Source of the DNA: Virgibacillus chiguensis
GTDB taxonomy: Bacteria > Bacillota > Bacilli > Bacillales > Amphibacillaceae
Assembly: GCF_900129865.1 (NCBI RefSeq)
Contig: NZ_FQXD01000005.1
Location: forward strand, 223,227 to 284,196
Direction of reading: 5' to 3'
DNA: 60,970 bases
Shown here: positions 24,470 through 32,773 of the stretch, piece by piece
Position numbering within the stretch: the stretch's first letter is position 1
Layout: each line of letters begins with the position of its first letter
The notes under the pieces: model-generated
Told to the model about the DNA's origin: nothing
Database searches by the model: none
What the model saw: only the letters and a program-made list of their open reading frames with translations
Made by a program: the position numbers and the translations under genes

Positions 24470-25816
24470 ATGAATAGTTTGACCGAGTTGGATAAGAAGC
24501 ATTTTATCCATCCAACATCATCGATACAAGAGCAACAACAGAAGGGTGCGAAGGTAATCATGGAAGAGGGGGACGGTATTTATTTAACAGATATTACTGG
24601 TAAAACATATATCGATGCTGTTTCTTCTCTATGGAATGTAAATATCGGACATGGAAGAGTAGAATTGGCAGAAGCTGCTGCTCAACAAATGAAAAAAATG
24701 GCATTTAGTTCTGCTTTCTCCACGTTTAGTCATGAGCCAGCAATCAGGCTCGCTGAGAAAATTGCTTCTATAACTCCAGAAGGATTGAATGCGGTGTTTT
24801 TCACATCAGGAGGCTCTGAATCAAATGACTCAGCGGTGAAGCTTGTGCGTCATTATTGGAAAATACAAGGAAAACCAAACAAGCGAAAAATTATTTCTCT
24901 GAAACGCAGTTATCATGGTGTGGCTGCTGCTTCTACAAGCGTAACGGGAATTCCAGAATTTTGGGGAATGGCTGGTCATATGATGACAGACTTTCTTCAT
25001 GTCGACACCCATTATAATAATACGACAGAGCAAGCCGTTCAGTCACTTTGTCAAGCGATTGAGGAAGCAGGTCCAGAAACAATTGCAGCTTTTTTTGCGG
25101 AACCTGTTCAAGGAGCAGGAGGAGTTATTATACCGCCTGAGGACTACTTCACTAGAATAAGAGAAGTTTGTGATGCTTATGGCATTCTATTTGTGGCAGA
25201 TGAAGTGATTACGGGTTTTGGAAGAACAGGGAAGATGTTTGGAATCGAGAATTGGGATGTTATTCCGGATGTCATGACTTTTGCTAAAGGAGTGACAAGT
25301 GGTTATTTTCCTCTTGGAGGGGTTGTTGTCTCTGATCCCATACATGAAGTGTTAAAGAAAAAATCTGTCGGTACGCTATTTCATGGTTTTACTTATAGTG
25401 GACACCCAACTGCTGCCGCGGTCGCATTAAAAAATATAGCAATAATAGAAGAAGAACGTTTGGTAGAGAATTCAAAACAGATGGGAGACGCGCTTTTACA
25501 TGGATTAAAAAAGGTAAAAAAACGTCTGGAAATTGTAGGGGATATCCGATTTGTTGGATTGCTAGGTGCAGTCGAGCTGATGCAAAATCCGGCTACGAAT
25601 AAACCCTTTTCCTCCAATTTACAGGTAGCTCCTAAAGTAATAGAAGTGCTACATGAACTTGGGGTTGTTTGTCGCAGTGTTACGTACGATCATACGAATA
25701 TTATTTGCTTTGCCCCTCCGTTAATTATTAATCAGATGCAGGTGGATACTTTAGTGGAAGCTATCTATGAAGCCATTTTGCAAGTACAGCAACAGCTTGG
25801 AATAAAAGCGGAGTAA
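24470..25816 (+). CDS. Class III (PLP-dependent) aminotransferase
   Basis: A 448-residue omega-aminotransferase family enzyme. It has PLP-phosphate contacts TSGGSESND (112-120), the aromatic stacking region SYHG (147-150), D244 in FVADEVITGFGRTGK, and Schiff-base K273 in MTFAKGVTSGY. It transfers an amino group, usually from an omega- or beta-amino compound, to pyruvate or 2-oxoglutarate. The substrate cannot be assigned from sequence. AGAGGGGGA precedes the ATG. It lies between a structured leader and an amino-acid permease, with phenylalanine dehydrogenase further downstream. Confidence 0.92.
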   Translation: MNSLTELDKKHFIHPTSSIQEQQQKGAKVIMEEGDGIYLTDITGKTYIDAVSSLWNVNIGHGRVELAEAAAQQMKKMAFSSAFSTFSHEPAIRLAEKIASITPEGLNAVFFTSGGSESNDSAVKLVRHYWKIQGKPNKRKIISLKRSYHGVAAASTSVTGIPEFWGMAGHMMTDFLHVDTHYNNTTEQAVQSLCQAIEEAGPETIAAFFAEPVQGAGGVIIPPEDYFTRIREVCDAYGILFVADEVITGFGRTGKMFGIENWDVIPDVMTFAKGVTSGYFPLGGVVVSDPIHEVLKKKSVGTLFHGFTYSGHPTAAAVALKNIAIIEEERLVENSKQMGDALLHGLKKVKKRLEIVGDIRFVGLLGAVELMQNPATNKPFSSNLQVAPKVIEVLHELGVVCRSVTYDHTNIICFAPPLIINQMQVDTLVEAIYEAILQVQQQLGIKAE

Positions 25817-26222
25817 AATTCCTTTAAATTTTTAAAGACAAGGATGGAATGCGTTCCTCCCTCCTAGGTGCTGTGAGACTCCTGCTTCAAGTGTGGAAGA
25901 GGTGAGTTGAACCATGGGAGATAACAGCACCTTAAAAATCCCTTTCTTCATAAGAGAGCTTCAGTCCATCCCTTTGGGGTACGAAACAATCAGAGATGGG
26001 ATAAAAGAAAGATTCCTTTCATTGGAGATTCCCTTTTTTGCCTTTATTATTGTCATTCTATGTCGTTCATCTGTTTCATACAATAAATAACTTCTTGTGA
26101 CAATTTTTAGAGTATTCATAAATCCGTAGATAATATTCGGAAATATCCCGATGTACAAAAACCATATGTAATTTTTCGAATCCGATAGGTTAAAGCGTAT
26201 GTAGAAGTAAAATGGTGGCTTA
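25817..26222. other. Intergenic stretch with no supported gene
   Basis: AGGTGCTGT at 25866 and ACAGCACCT at 25924 form a 9-bp inverted repeat that may end aminotransferase transcription. Nothing else is evident; the small open frame on the minus strand has no ribosome binding site. Confidence 0.5.
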
Positions 26223-26264
26223 CGTTATAAAAGATTCAATGCGATAAGTCAGCTTTTTCTAATG
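26223..26264 (+). repeat. SIR copy 9, degenerate 3' end
   Basis: TATAAAAGATTCAATGCGAT and AAGTCAGCTTTTTCTAAT retain the family's 3' end pattern. Confidence 0.4.
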
Positions 26265-26297
26265 CTATAGACCTTGAATGAAAAAGGAGGAAGTGTA

Positions 26298-27707
26298 TTG
26301 AATGATTCGGATAAGCTTTTAAAGATACTTAGTAATAAAGATGTGCTGGCACTTGCTTTTGGAGCAATGATTGGCTGGGGATGGGTTGTTACCTCGGGAC
26401 TATGGATTACAGAAGCGGGCTCTTTAGGGGCTATTCTGGCATTTGCAATTGGTGGTTTACTTGTAGTGTTTGTAGGTTTAACATACGCTGAATTAGCTTC
26501 CGCTCTTCCACTTGTTGGTGGGGAGCATGTATACACATTTAAAGCAATGGGGAGAGGGGCTTCCTTTGTAGCGACATGGTCAATTATTCTTGGCTATGTA
26601 TCTGTGGTAGCTTTTGAAGCTGTTGCGTTGCCAACTGTATTTGAATACATGGTGCCTAATTATAGTCAAGGATATTTATATACCATAGCAGGATGGGATG
26701 TTACAGTAACCTGGGCGGGGGTCGGCATGATTGGTTCTCTAACAATAGCTTGGATTAACTATCGTGGTATTAAGTTAACAACTGTTATTTCTGTAATTTT
26801 AACCGCTTTCATTCTTGCGGCAGGAATCATGTTAATTACCGGAAGTACATTTGGTGGAAATATGGACAATATGCAACCACTCATTAAAGCAGGTACAACG
26901 GGTATATTTACTGTAATTATTATGACGCCTTTTATGTTTGTAGGCTTCGATGTAATACCTCAAGCAGCGGAAGAGATTAATTTGCCACAGCGGAAAATTG
27001 GTCAACTTCTCATTGTATCGGTTATTTTAGCAGTTATCTGGTATATTGCCATTATTTTTGGAGTATCACGTATTTTAAATCCAGCAGAACTTGCTGCGTC
27101 AAATTTAGTAACAGCTGACGCTATGGCAAAAGCGTTTGGAGATAGTAATTTAATGGGCAATGTTCTCGTACTCGGTGGCATTGGAGGTATTATGACAAGC
27201 TGGCTTGGCTTTTATGTTGGCGGGAGTCGAGCCATTTATGCGTTAGCAAATGCTGGAATGCTACCAAAGGCTTTGGGGAAATTACACCCGAAATACAAAA
27301 CACCTTATCGAGCCATTATATTAATTGCACTACTTTCAACAGCAGCACCATTACTTGGCAGACCCTCCCTTGTCTGGTTAGTTAACTCAGGTGGGTTAGG
27401 GCTTGTGGTTGCATGGCTAATGGTGTCCATTTCATTTATTTTGCTAAGAAAAAGGGAGCCACATATGAATCGGCCTTTTAAACTACCTGGTGGAACTTTC
27501 ATTGGCTGGATTGCTGTACTTATGTCTATTGGAGTGATTATACTTTATATGCCTGGCATGCCATCTTCTTTAGCATGGCCGTATGAGTGGTTTATTATCG
27601 GGGCATGGACCATTTTAGGATGTATTTTGTATACTTATTCAATAAAGAAGTATGGGAAATCATATGCTAACGAATATATGAAGAAAGAGTTAGATCGGAT
27701 AGCTTAG
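26298..27707 (+). CDS. APC-superfamily amino-acid permease
   Basis: A 469-residue protein with 12 predicted membrane helices. The first has the substrate-binding GAMIGWGWVVTSG motif, and a later segment reads MTPFMFVGFDVIPQAAEE. I use TTG 26298, seven bases after AAAGGAGG; the longer frame starts before that site. It imports an unknown amino acid or amine. It lies 480 bases after the aminotransferase gene and may supply its substrate. Confidence 0.9.
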   Translation: MNDSDKLLKILSNKDVLALAFGAMIGWGWVVTSGLWITEAGSLGAILAFAIGGLLVVFVGLTYAELASALPLVGGEHVYTFKAMGRGASFVATWSIILGYVSVVAFEAVALPTVFEYMVPNYSQGYLYTIAGWDVTVTWAGVGMIGSLTIAWINYRGIKLTTVISVILTAFILAAGIMLITGSTFGGNMDNMQPLIKAGTTGIFTVIIMTPFMFVGFDVIPQAAEEINLPQRKIGQLLIVSVILAVIWYIAIIFGVSRILNPAELAASNLVTADAMAKAFGDSNLMGNVLVLGGIGGIMTSWLGFYVGGSRAIYALANAGMLPKALGKLHPKYKTPYRAIILIALLSTAAPLLGRPSLVWLVNSGGLGLVVAWLMVSISFILLRKREPHMNRPFKLPGGTFIGWIAVLMSIGVIILYMPGMPSSLAWPYEWFIIGAWTILGCILYTYSIKKYGKSYANEYMKKELDRIA

Positions 27708-27831
27708 TTTATTACATGAGTAAGAAACCTTATAGCTCGTTTGGAACGAGCTAACATGAATAATGAACAACCTACGAGAATTTCGTAGATAAGTGATTTT
27801 GTATATTATAGAAAAGCATAGGCTTTAGCTG

Positions 27832-27875
27832 AAAACGAAGTCTGTCTCTAAGCCTCTATGGTGAAAGCCTTCGTT
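27832..27875 (+). terminator. Hairpin after the permease
   Basis: AAAACGAAG and CTTCGTTTT enclose an imperfect stem, about 125 bases after the permease stop. It is part of a short-repeat-like sequence (TATAGAAAAGCATAGGC). Confidence 0.5.
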
Positions 27876-27997
27876 TTGCCCATATTGTTCATTTTGTAGA
27901 AAAATGGAGGTAACAAAATAGTGTAGTTTTAGTACAATAGTTATATTCAGAAATTATTGAAAAAACAAACTAGATAAACGAACAAGGGGGAACTTAC

Positions 27998-28111
27998 ATG
28001 CGTATTGTCAAACAAGAATCAATTCATCTACAAACGTATGCTATTTTGAAAATAGAAATATTAGAAGGAGCGTATCGACAAGAAGAGCGTGTTGTGGAAG
28101 CCCTACGCTAA
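27998..28111 (+). pseudogene. GntR-type regulator 5' fragment, truncated by a long repeat
   Basis: A good ribosome binding site (AAGGGGG) and ATG open a frame reading QTYAILKIEILEGAYRQEER at residues 12-31, the start of a FadR/GntR winged helix (usual form: YxxLKxxILxGxYxPGERLVE). After VVEALR it stops at TAA where long-repeat sequence begins. No continuation of the helix-turn-helix or an effector domain is found downstream. It is probably a dead regulator of the neighbouring amino-acid genes. Confidence 0.55.
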
Positions 28112-28277
28112 GTCATCATCAATTTGTAGTAAATAGGAAGGCCGACGAAAGACGGGCTTGTCGAAGGGCGCCGGCATAGGGCGCCGGCATACTCCTGTTG
28201 CAGGAGCAGAATTCCTAAAACTTTCGTTAATTCGTTCCACTCGCTACGTTGCTAACGGGACGCTTGCACCTTTGTTC
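28105..28277 (+). repeat. LIR copy F1 (3' part) in the gntR remnant
   Basis: Starts CTACGCTAAGTCATCATC and ends GCACCTTTGTTC. It contains a small internal duplication of GGGCGCCGGCATA and the usual ACTCCTGTTGCAGGAGCA hairpin. Confidence 0.8.
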
Positions 28278-28282
28278 TTCAA

Positions 28283-28377
28283 AGCATAAGAAATCATAAA
28301 ATGAGGTGCTAATGGACAGCGAAATAAATAGTCGCATTTGGCTCCAGCGCCTAACAACTAGATGACTTTACGAATCA
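28283..28377 (+). repeat. LIR copy F2 (5' part)
   Basis: AAGAAATCATAAAATGAGG, GGCTCCAGCGCCTAACAACT and AGATGACTTTACGAATCA are the first third of a second long-family copy, immediately after F1. Confidence 0.65.
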
Positions 28378-28709
28378 TTAAAATATAGTGGAGGTACCTA
28401 TCGTTTACAGTCCTCTGTTGACTAAGATACTATATTATATTAAAATATATCAAAATACACAATATGCTGAAAAATTTGGAAACGAAACATTATCGCTTAC
28501 GATTGAGGTATATAAAGTGATTCTGCCATCCGTAGGGGGTACCTTTCTTCCCCTTAATAATTGTTTGTACCTCAGGAGAAGGCCTAAAGACTGTAAAAGA
28601 TTTGGAAATAAAATGCTGTTGCCTTAGATTTATCCAGCTCTCTTTTTTCCAAATCTTGCAATGGGAGTCTAACAGTATTTTATATCTGGGAAAAGTGAGG
28701 TGTAGTGAA
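28378..28709. other. Unexplained 330-base stretch before the thioesterase
   Basis: There is an open frame here, but its ribosome binding site (GGAGG) has no well-placed start and the translation resembles nothing known to me. It may be decayed sequence from the truncated gntR region, or leader of the next gene. Confidence 0.35.
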
Positions 28710-29105
28710 GTGAAAGAAGGTTTATATGTTGGCCAATCGAAGCAGATGACGGTAGAAGTAACAGAGGAAATGGTAGCCCAATTTAATGGAGAAGTAATTC
28801 ATCCTGTGTATTCAACAGCCTCTATGGTTTATCACATGGAATGGGTGTCAAGGCAATTACTCATTCCTTATTTAGAACAGGATGAAGAAGGAATGGGCGC
28901 TGCAGTAAGCGTTGAGCATATTGCTCCTTCGGGTGTAGGTACTACTATTCATTTAGAGGCTACTGTTATAGAGGTGAGTAAAAGAGAGCTACTGACAAAG
29001 GTTTACGTAACAAATGAGCATGGAAGGATTGGCAAAGGAAAGGTAAAACAAGTAGTCTTACCGAAAGAAGTTATTCAAGAAAAAGTGCGTATCGCAACGA
29101 AGTGA
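28710..29105 (+). CDS. Hot-dog thioesterase-like protein
   Basis: A 131-residue single-domain hot-dog protein resembling the fluoroacetyl-CoA thioesterase (FlK)/YbgC-like group: the segment VYSTASMVYHMEWVSRQLLI, then VEHIAPSGVGTTIHLEATVI with its conserved His-Ile-Ala-Pro, then YVTNEHGRIGKGKVKQVVL. It probably hydrolyses an acyl-CoA. I start at GTG 28710 with GAGGTG upstream; the longer frame adds 36 unrelated residues. It lies 15 bases before the phenylalanine dehydrogenase gene and is clearly co-transcribed, so an aryl-acyl-CoA substrate is conceivable. Confidence 0.78.
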   Translation: MKEGLYVGQSKQMTVEVTEEMVAQFNGEVIHPVYSTASMVYHMEWVSRQLLIPYLEQDEEGMGAAVSVEHIAPSGVGTTIHLEATVIEVSKRELLTKVYVTNEHGRIGKGKVKQVVLPKEVIQEKVRIATK

Positions 29106-29120
29106 GAGGAGGATTTAGAA

Positions 29121-30251
29121 TTGAAGCAAGTAGAACAATTGCAAGAGGTAGACCTGTTTCAAAAGATAGCGAATCACGAGCAAGTTGTTTTTTGTAATGA
29201 TCGTCAGTCTGGGTTGAAAGCAATTATAGCTATACATAATACGACGCTAGGACCTGCTCTAGGCGGCACACGTATGTATCCTTATTCAAGTGTTCAAGAA
29301 GCTTTGGAAGATGCCCTTCGTTTATCGGAAGGGATGACAGCGAAATGTGCAATAAGTGACGTAGATTTCGGAGGAGGTAAGGCGGTCATCATTGGTGATC
29401 CGAATAAAGATAAATCCCCTGCTATGTTTCGAGCGCTCGGTCAGTTTGTAGATTCATTAAATGGCAGATTTATCACCGGAACGGATATGGGAACAACGAT
29501 GAACGATTTTATTCATGCAGCCAAGGAGACGAAATTTATTAATGGCATTCCAGAATCATTTGGAGGAAGTGGTGATTCATCTATACCAACTGCCAAAGGC
29601 ATCCTATATGCTTTAAAAGCGACGAACCAGTTTTTGTTTCACAACAATTCTCTTCATGGTAGGGTGTATGCCATACAAGGTTTGGGAAAGGTTGGAAGAA
29701 AAATTGCTGTACATTTGTTAGAAGCGGGTGCATTTGTCTATGTTACGGATACGAATGAAAGCGTTATCAAAAGTTTTTTAAATGAAGTGAGAGATAAGCA
29801 ACAATGTATTCAAGTTGTTAGTGGAGAAGAAATTTATCGAGTACATGCTGATATTTTTATGCCGTGTGCAATAGGGGGAATTATTAATGAAAAAACAATT
29901 CCATTGCTCAACGTAAAGGCTGTGGTTGGGTCAGCTAACAATCAGTTAGCATGTGATAAATATGCAGGGTCTTTGACTGAAAAAGAGATTCTTTATGCGC
30001 CAGATTATATTGTTAATGCAGGGGGTCTTATTCAAATTGCTGATGAGCTGTATGGAGTGAATAGAGAACGTGTACTAGAAAAGGTAGCTTCTATATATGA
30101 TACAATACTTCAATTATTTAAGGATGCCCAAGATGCTAATATTACCACGGTAGAAGCGGCACGTAGAGAATGCGAGAGAATGTTAGATGAGCAGCAGCAC
30201 CGAAATAATTTTTATAGTCGTAGCCGAAGACCCAAATGGGATATAAAGTAA
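29121..30251 (+). CDS. pdh: Phenylalanine dehydrogenase
   Basis: A 376-residue member of the Glu/Leu/Phe/Val dehydrogenase family that reversibly deaminates L-phenylalanine to phenylpyruvate with NAD+. It shows the catalytic lysines K75 and K87 (DFGGGKAVI), D122 in GTDMG and the dinucleotide fold IQGLGKVG (185-192). The [14 protein letters not shown] loop is typical of phenylalanine rather than leucine dehydrogenases (which read SGNPSPVTA), and the KWDI C-terminus is also typical. TTG start with GAGGAGG upstream. The substrate assignment rests on remembered family motifs. Confidence 0.87.
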   Translation: MKQVEQLQEVDLFQKIANHEQVVFCNDRQSGLKAIIAIHNTTLGPALGGTRMYPYSSVQEALEDALRLSEGMTAKCAISDVDFGGGKAVIIGDPNKDKSPAMFRALGQFVDSLNGRFITGTDMGTTMNDFIHAAKETKFINGIPESFGGSGDSSIPTAKGILYALKATNQFLFHNNSLHGRVYAIQGLGKVGRKIAVHLLEAGAFVYVTDTNESVIKSFLNEVRDKQQCIQVVSGEEIYRVHADIFMPCAIGGIINEKTIPLLNVKAVVGSANNQLACDKYAGSLTEKEILYAPDYIVNAGGLIQIADELYGVNRERVLEKVASIYDTILQLFKDAQDANITTVEAARRECERMLDEQQHRNNFYSRSRRPKWDIK

Positions 30252-30640
30252 CATTTCAATTCGTGGATAGTTGTCACTTATCTCTTCATACTATATGGAA
30301 ATAACTTACATTTTTCACAGGAAAGTTAACTTAGTCGCAGTTGTTCCCACCTAAATTTGTTTAGCGCACATCTCCAAACTTTAAAGGGAGTTACGCACAA
30401 GCTTATATGTAAAAAGCAATGGGAGTAAAAATAACACCTAAATCCCAATTTGTTCAAAGGCCTTTAGGTCATACTCTTGGGCTACTAAAAATCAACAAAA
30501 TTCTTCACTGATTGAGATTTACTTTATTTATTTCATAAAGCATGGAGTAAGTTAACGAGGTAAAACGCTGATGGAACATTGGATACGTTACTTCTTATTT
30601 TTACTTTCATTAAAATATTATAAGGGAAGGGGGCAAAGAT
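30252..30640. other. Intergenic stretch with no supported gene
   Basis: No repeat copy, ribosome binding site plus frame, or clear terminator is seen. It presumably holds the nhaC promoter. Confidence 0.4.
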
Positions 30641-32062
30641 ATGTACCGTATAAAAGCTGTCCAATCGCCTTCGCTTCAAGAATCTCTATTTGTAACAGTG
30701 CTTATTATATGTATCATTAGTTTGAGTATCATTTTTGTAGAAGCAGCACCACATGTTCCGCTAATTATTTCTTTACTAGTTCTTTGCGTTTATGGGATAT
30801 TCAAGCGGATTCCATACAGGCTTTTGGAGCGAGGGATTGCTGAAGGAGCCAAATCTGGAATGGGAGCAGTTTTTATTTTTTTCTTTATCGGGATATTAAT
30901 TGCTGTCTGGATGGCAGGTGGGACGATTCCGACTATGATGTACGCAGGATTCCAGTTGGTGACACCAAATTTTTACTTTGTCATTGTCTTTATTGTCACT
31001 GCTCTTATTGGGCTTGTCGTCGGTAGCTCTTTAACAACGATTGCTACAGTAGGTGTTGCCTTTATTGGTATTTCCGGAGCAGTTGATGCTTCTTTAGCTA
31101 TTACTGCGGGCGCCATTGTTTCTGGGGCATTTTTTGGAGATAAAATGTCGCCATTATCAGATACAACGAATATGGCATCATCCACATTGCAGGTAGACTT
31201 ATTTGAACATATAAAGAATATGATGGGAACAACGATTCCCGCATTTATCATTACGTTACTTATTTTTTTCTTTATCTCGCCTAAACTAACAGATGCCAAC
31301 TTCGATAAAATGGCTGCATTCCAAACAGGGTTATTAAAGACTGGTTTAATTCATTGGGAAAACGCTGTTATTCCTCTTCTCGTGTTACTTATTTTTTCAA
31401 TTAAAAAGGTGCCAGCTATTTTAACGTTGGCAGCTGGGTCCATAACCGCTATAGGCATTATGTATCTTCATCAATCTCTATCTATAGCTGCTCTTTTTGG
31501 TACACTTATGGATGGATTTCATTCCAATACAGGGAGTGATGCTATTGATGCTTTGTTAACGCGCGGTGGAATTAATGGCATGTTATTTACTATTAGTCTT
31601 GTGTTACTTGCCCTAAGTATGGGTGGGTTACTGTTTACACTCGGAATAATTCCTCGCTTACTTGTATCCATTGATCATCTTTTAAATAGAGTGTTTTCCG
31701 TTGTCTTGGCTTCTGCTACTACGGCAATTGGAATTAATGTTTTAGTTGGTGAACAGTATTTATCTATTTTGTTAACGGGTGAGACATACCAACCTCGCTA
31801 TGCTAAGGTAGGCTTGGAAAACAAAAATTTATCTAGAGTTTCTGAAGATGCTGGAACAGTGATTAACCCTCTCGTGCCATGGAGCGTGTGTGGCGTTTTT
31901 ATTACGTCCGTGTTGGGCGTATCTACTTTGACTTACTTACCATTTGCATTTTTCTGTTTACTTTCTCCACTATTAACGATTTTATATGGATTTACCGGTT
32001 GGACATTAACCTATACGAAGCAAAATGAAAGTTTTACCAATGAAGCTATAGTAGGAGAGTAG
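30641..32062 (+). CDS. nhaC: NhaC-family Na+/H+ antiporter
   Basis: A 473-residue protein with about 12 membrane helices and NhaC hallmarks: SGMGAVFIFFFIGILIAVWM (near 72-91), TALIGLVVGSSLTTIATVG and SGAFFGDKMSPLSDTTNMAS (near 160-180) in the ion pathway. It exchanges Na+ (or a metabolite pair in some members) for protons. GGAAGGGGG precedes the ATG. It lies downstream of the phenylalanine dehydrogenase gene but with a 389-base gap, so it may be separately transcribed. Multiple antiporters are usual in halotolerant bacilli. Confidence 0.92.
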   Translation: MYRIKAVQSPSLQESLFVTVLIICIISLSIIFVEAAPHVPLIISLLVLCVYGIFKRIPYRLLERGIAEGAKSGMGAVFIFFFIGILIAVWMAGGTIPTMMYAGFQLVTPNFYFVIVFIVTALIGLVVGSSLTTIATVGVAFIGISGAVDASLAITAGAIVSGAFFGDKMSPLSDTTNMASSTLQVDLFEHIKNMMGTTIPAFIITLLIFFFISPKLTDANFDKMAAFQTGLLKTGLIHWENAVIPLLVLLIFSIKKVPAILTLAAGSITAIGIMYLHQSLSIAALFGTLMDGFHSNTGSDAIDALLTRGGINGMLFTISLVLLALSMGGLLFTLGIIPRLLVSIDHLLNRVFSVVLASATTAIGINVLVGEQYLSILLTGETYQPRYAKVGLENKNLSRVSEDAGTVINPLVPWSVCGVFITSVLGVSTLTYLPFAFFCLLSPLLTILYGFTGWTLTYTKQNESFTNEAIVGE

Positions 32063-32079
32063 AGGGTAAATTCATTTTT

Positions 32080-32156
32080 CACACTAGGTTTTATAGTAGA
32101 TGAACAACGAAGGCTTTTTCCATAAAAAAGGCAAAAATTCTTCGTTGTTCTAAAAA
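32080..32156 (+). terminator. nhaC terminator within SIR-like sequence (copy 10)
   Basis: GAACAACGAAG and CTTCGTTGTTC form an 11-bp stem with an inner AGGCTTTTTCC and AAAAAGGC helix, followed by an A/T tail. The flanks (ACACTAGGTTTTATAGTAGA, TTCTAAAA) follow the short-family frame, but the hairpin sequence differs, suggesting compensatory change. Confidence 0.7.
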
Positions 32157-32212
32157 ATAATGTCGTATTTCCCGGGAAATATTTTGTAGAATAATAAGTT
32201 TTTTAAAAGACA

Positions 32213-32470
32213 AGAAAGTATAAAATTTGATACTATGGCATAACCAAATAACCGATGGGCTCCGTCCGGATCTAGCGCTCAGCAACTAGGCGACTTCACT
32301 CCATTGCTCTAAGCTAAGTTATCATCGATTCGTTCTAAATAGGAAGGACGACTAAAGACGGGCTTGCCGGAGGGCGTCAGCATACTCCTGTTGCAGGAGC
32401 ATGATTCCTAAAACTTTCGTTGATTCGTTCCAGTCGCTACGTTGTTAATCAGGCGCCCCGATCCTTTGTT
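32213..32470 (+). repeat. LIR copy G
   Basis: A full-length copy: CAAGAAAGTATAAAATTTGA, CAGCAACTAGGCGACTTCAC, AATAGGAAGGACGACTAAAG, ACTCCTGTTGCAGGAGCATG and GGCGCCCCGATCCTTTGTT. Confidence 0.85.
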
Positions 32471-32552
32471 AGGATATTATAAAAGTTTAAAGGTTTATAG
32501 TGAATGGAAAATAAAGGAGCTTCACCTTAAGGTTTGGTGAGAAGCCAGTATT
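32466..32552 (+). repeat. SIR copy 11, directly following LIR G
   Basis: GATATTATAAAAGTTTAAAG, GTTTATAGTGAATGGAAAAT, then GGTTTGGTGAGAAGCCAGTA. A diverged copy with a decayed hairpin. Confidence 0.6.
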
Positions 32553-32773
32553 GGAAATTGAATTCGTCAACTAACTACGCGTCTACAGCACCTAGATACT
32601 ATTTTGTTGAAGTGCTACGGTTATATACTTGAACTATGAAAATGTAAAAATTGGAAGTATCCCCATCGTAAAAACTACAGCGTGTGTAAAATGAGGTAAT
32701 TAATTAAGTTTTTATGTATGGTGTAGCAAGCACCCCATGGATGTTCGCTACACCATTTGACACCTTCTAGATA

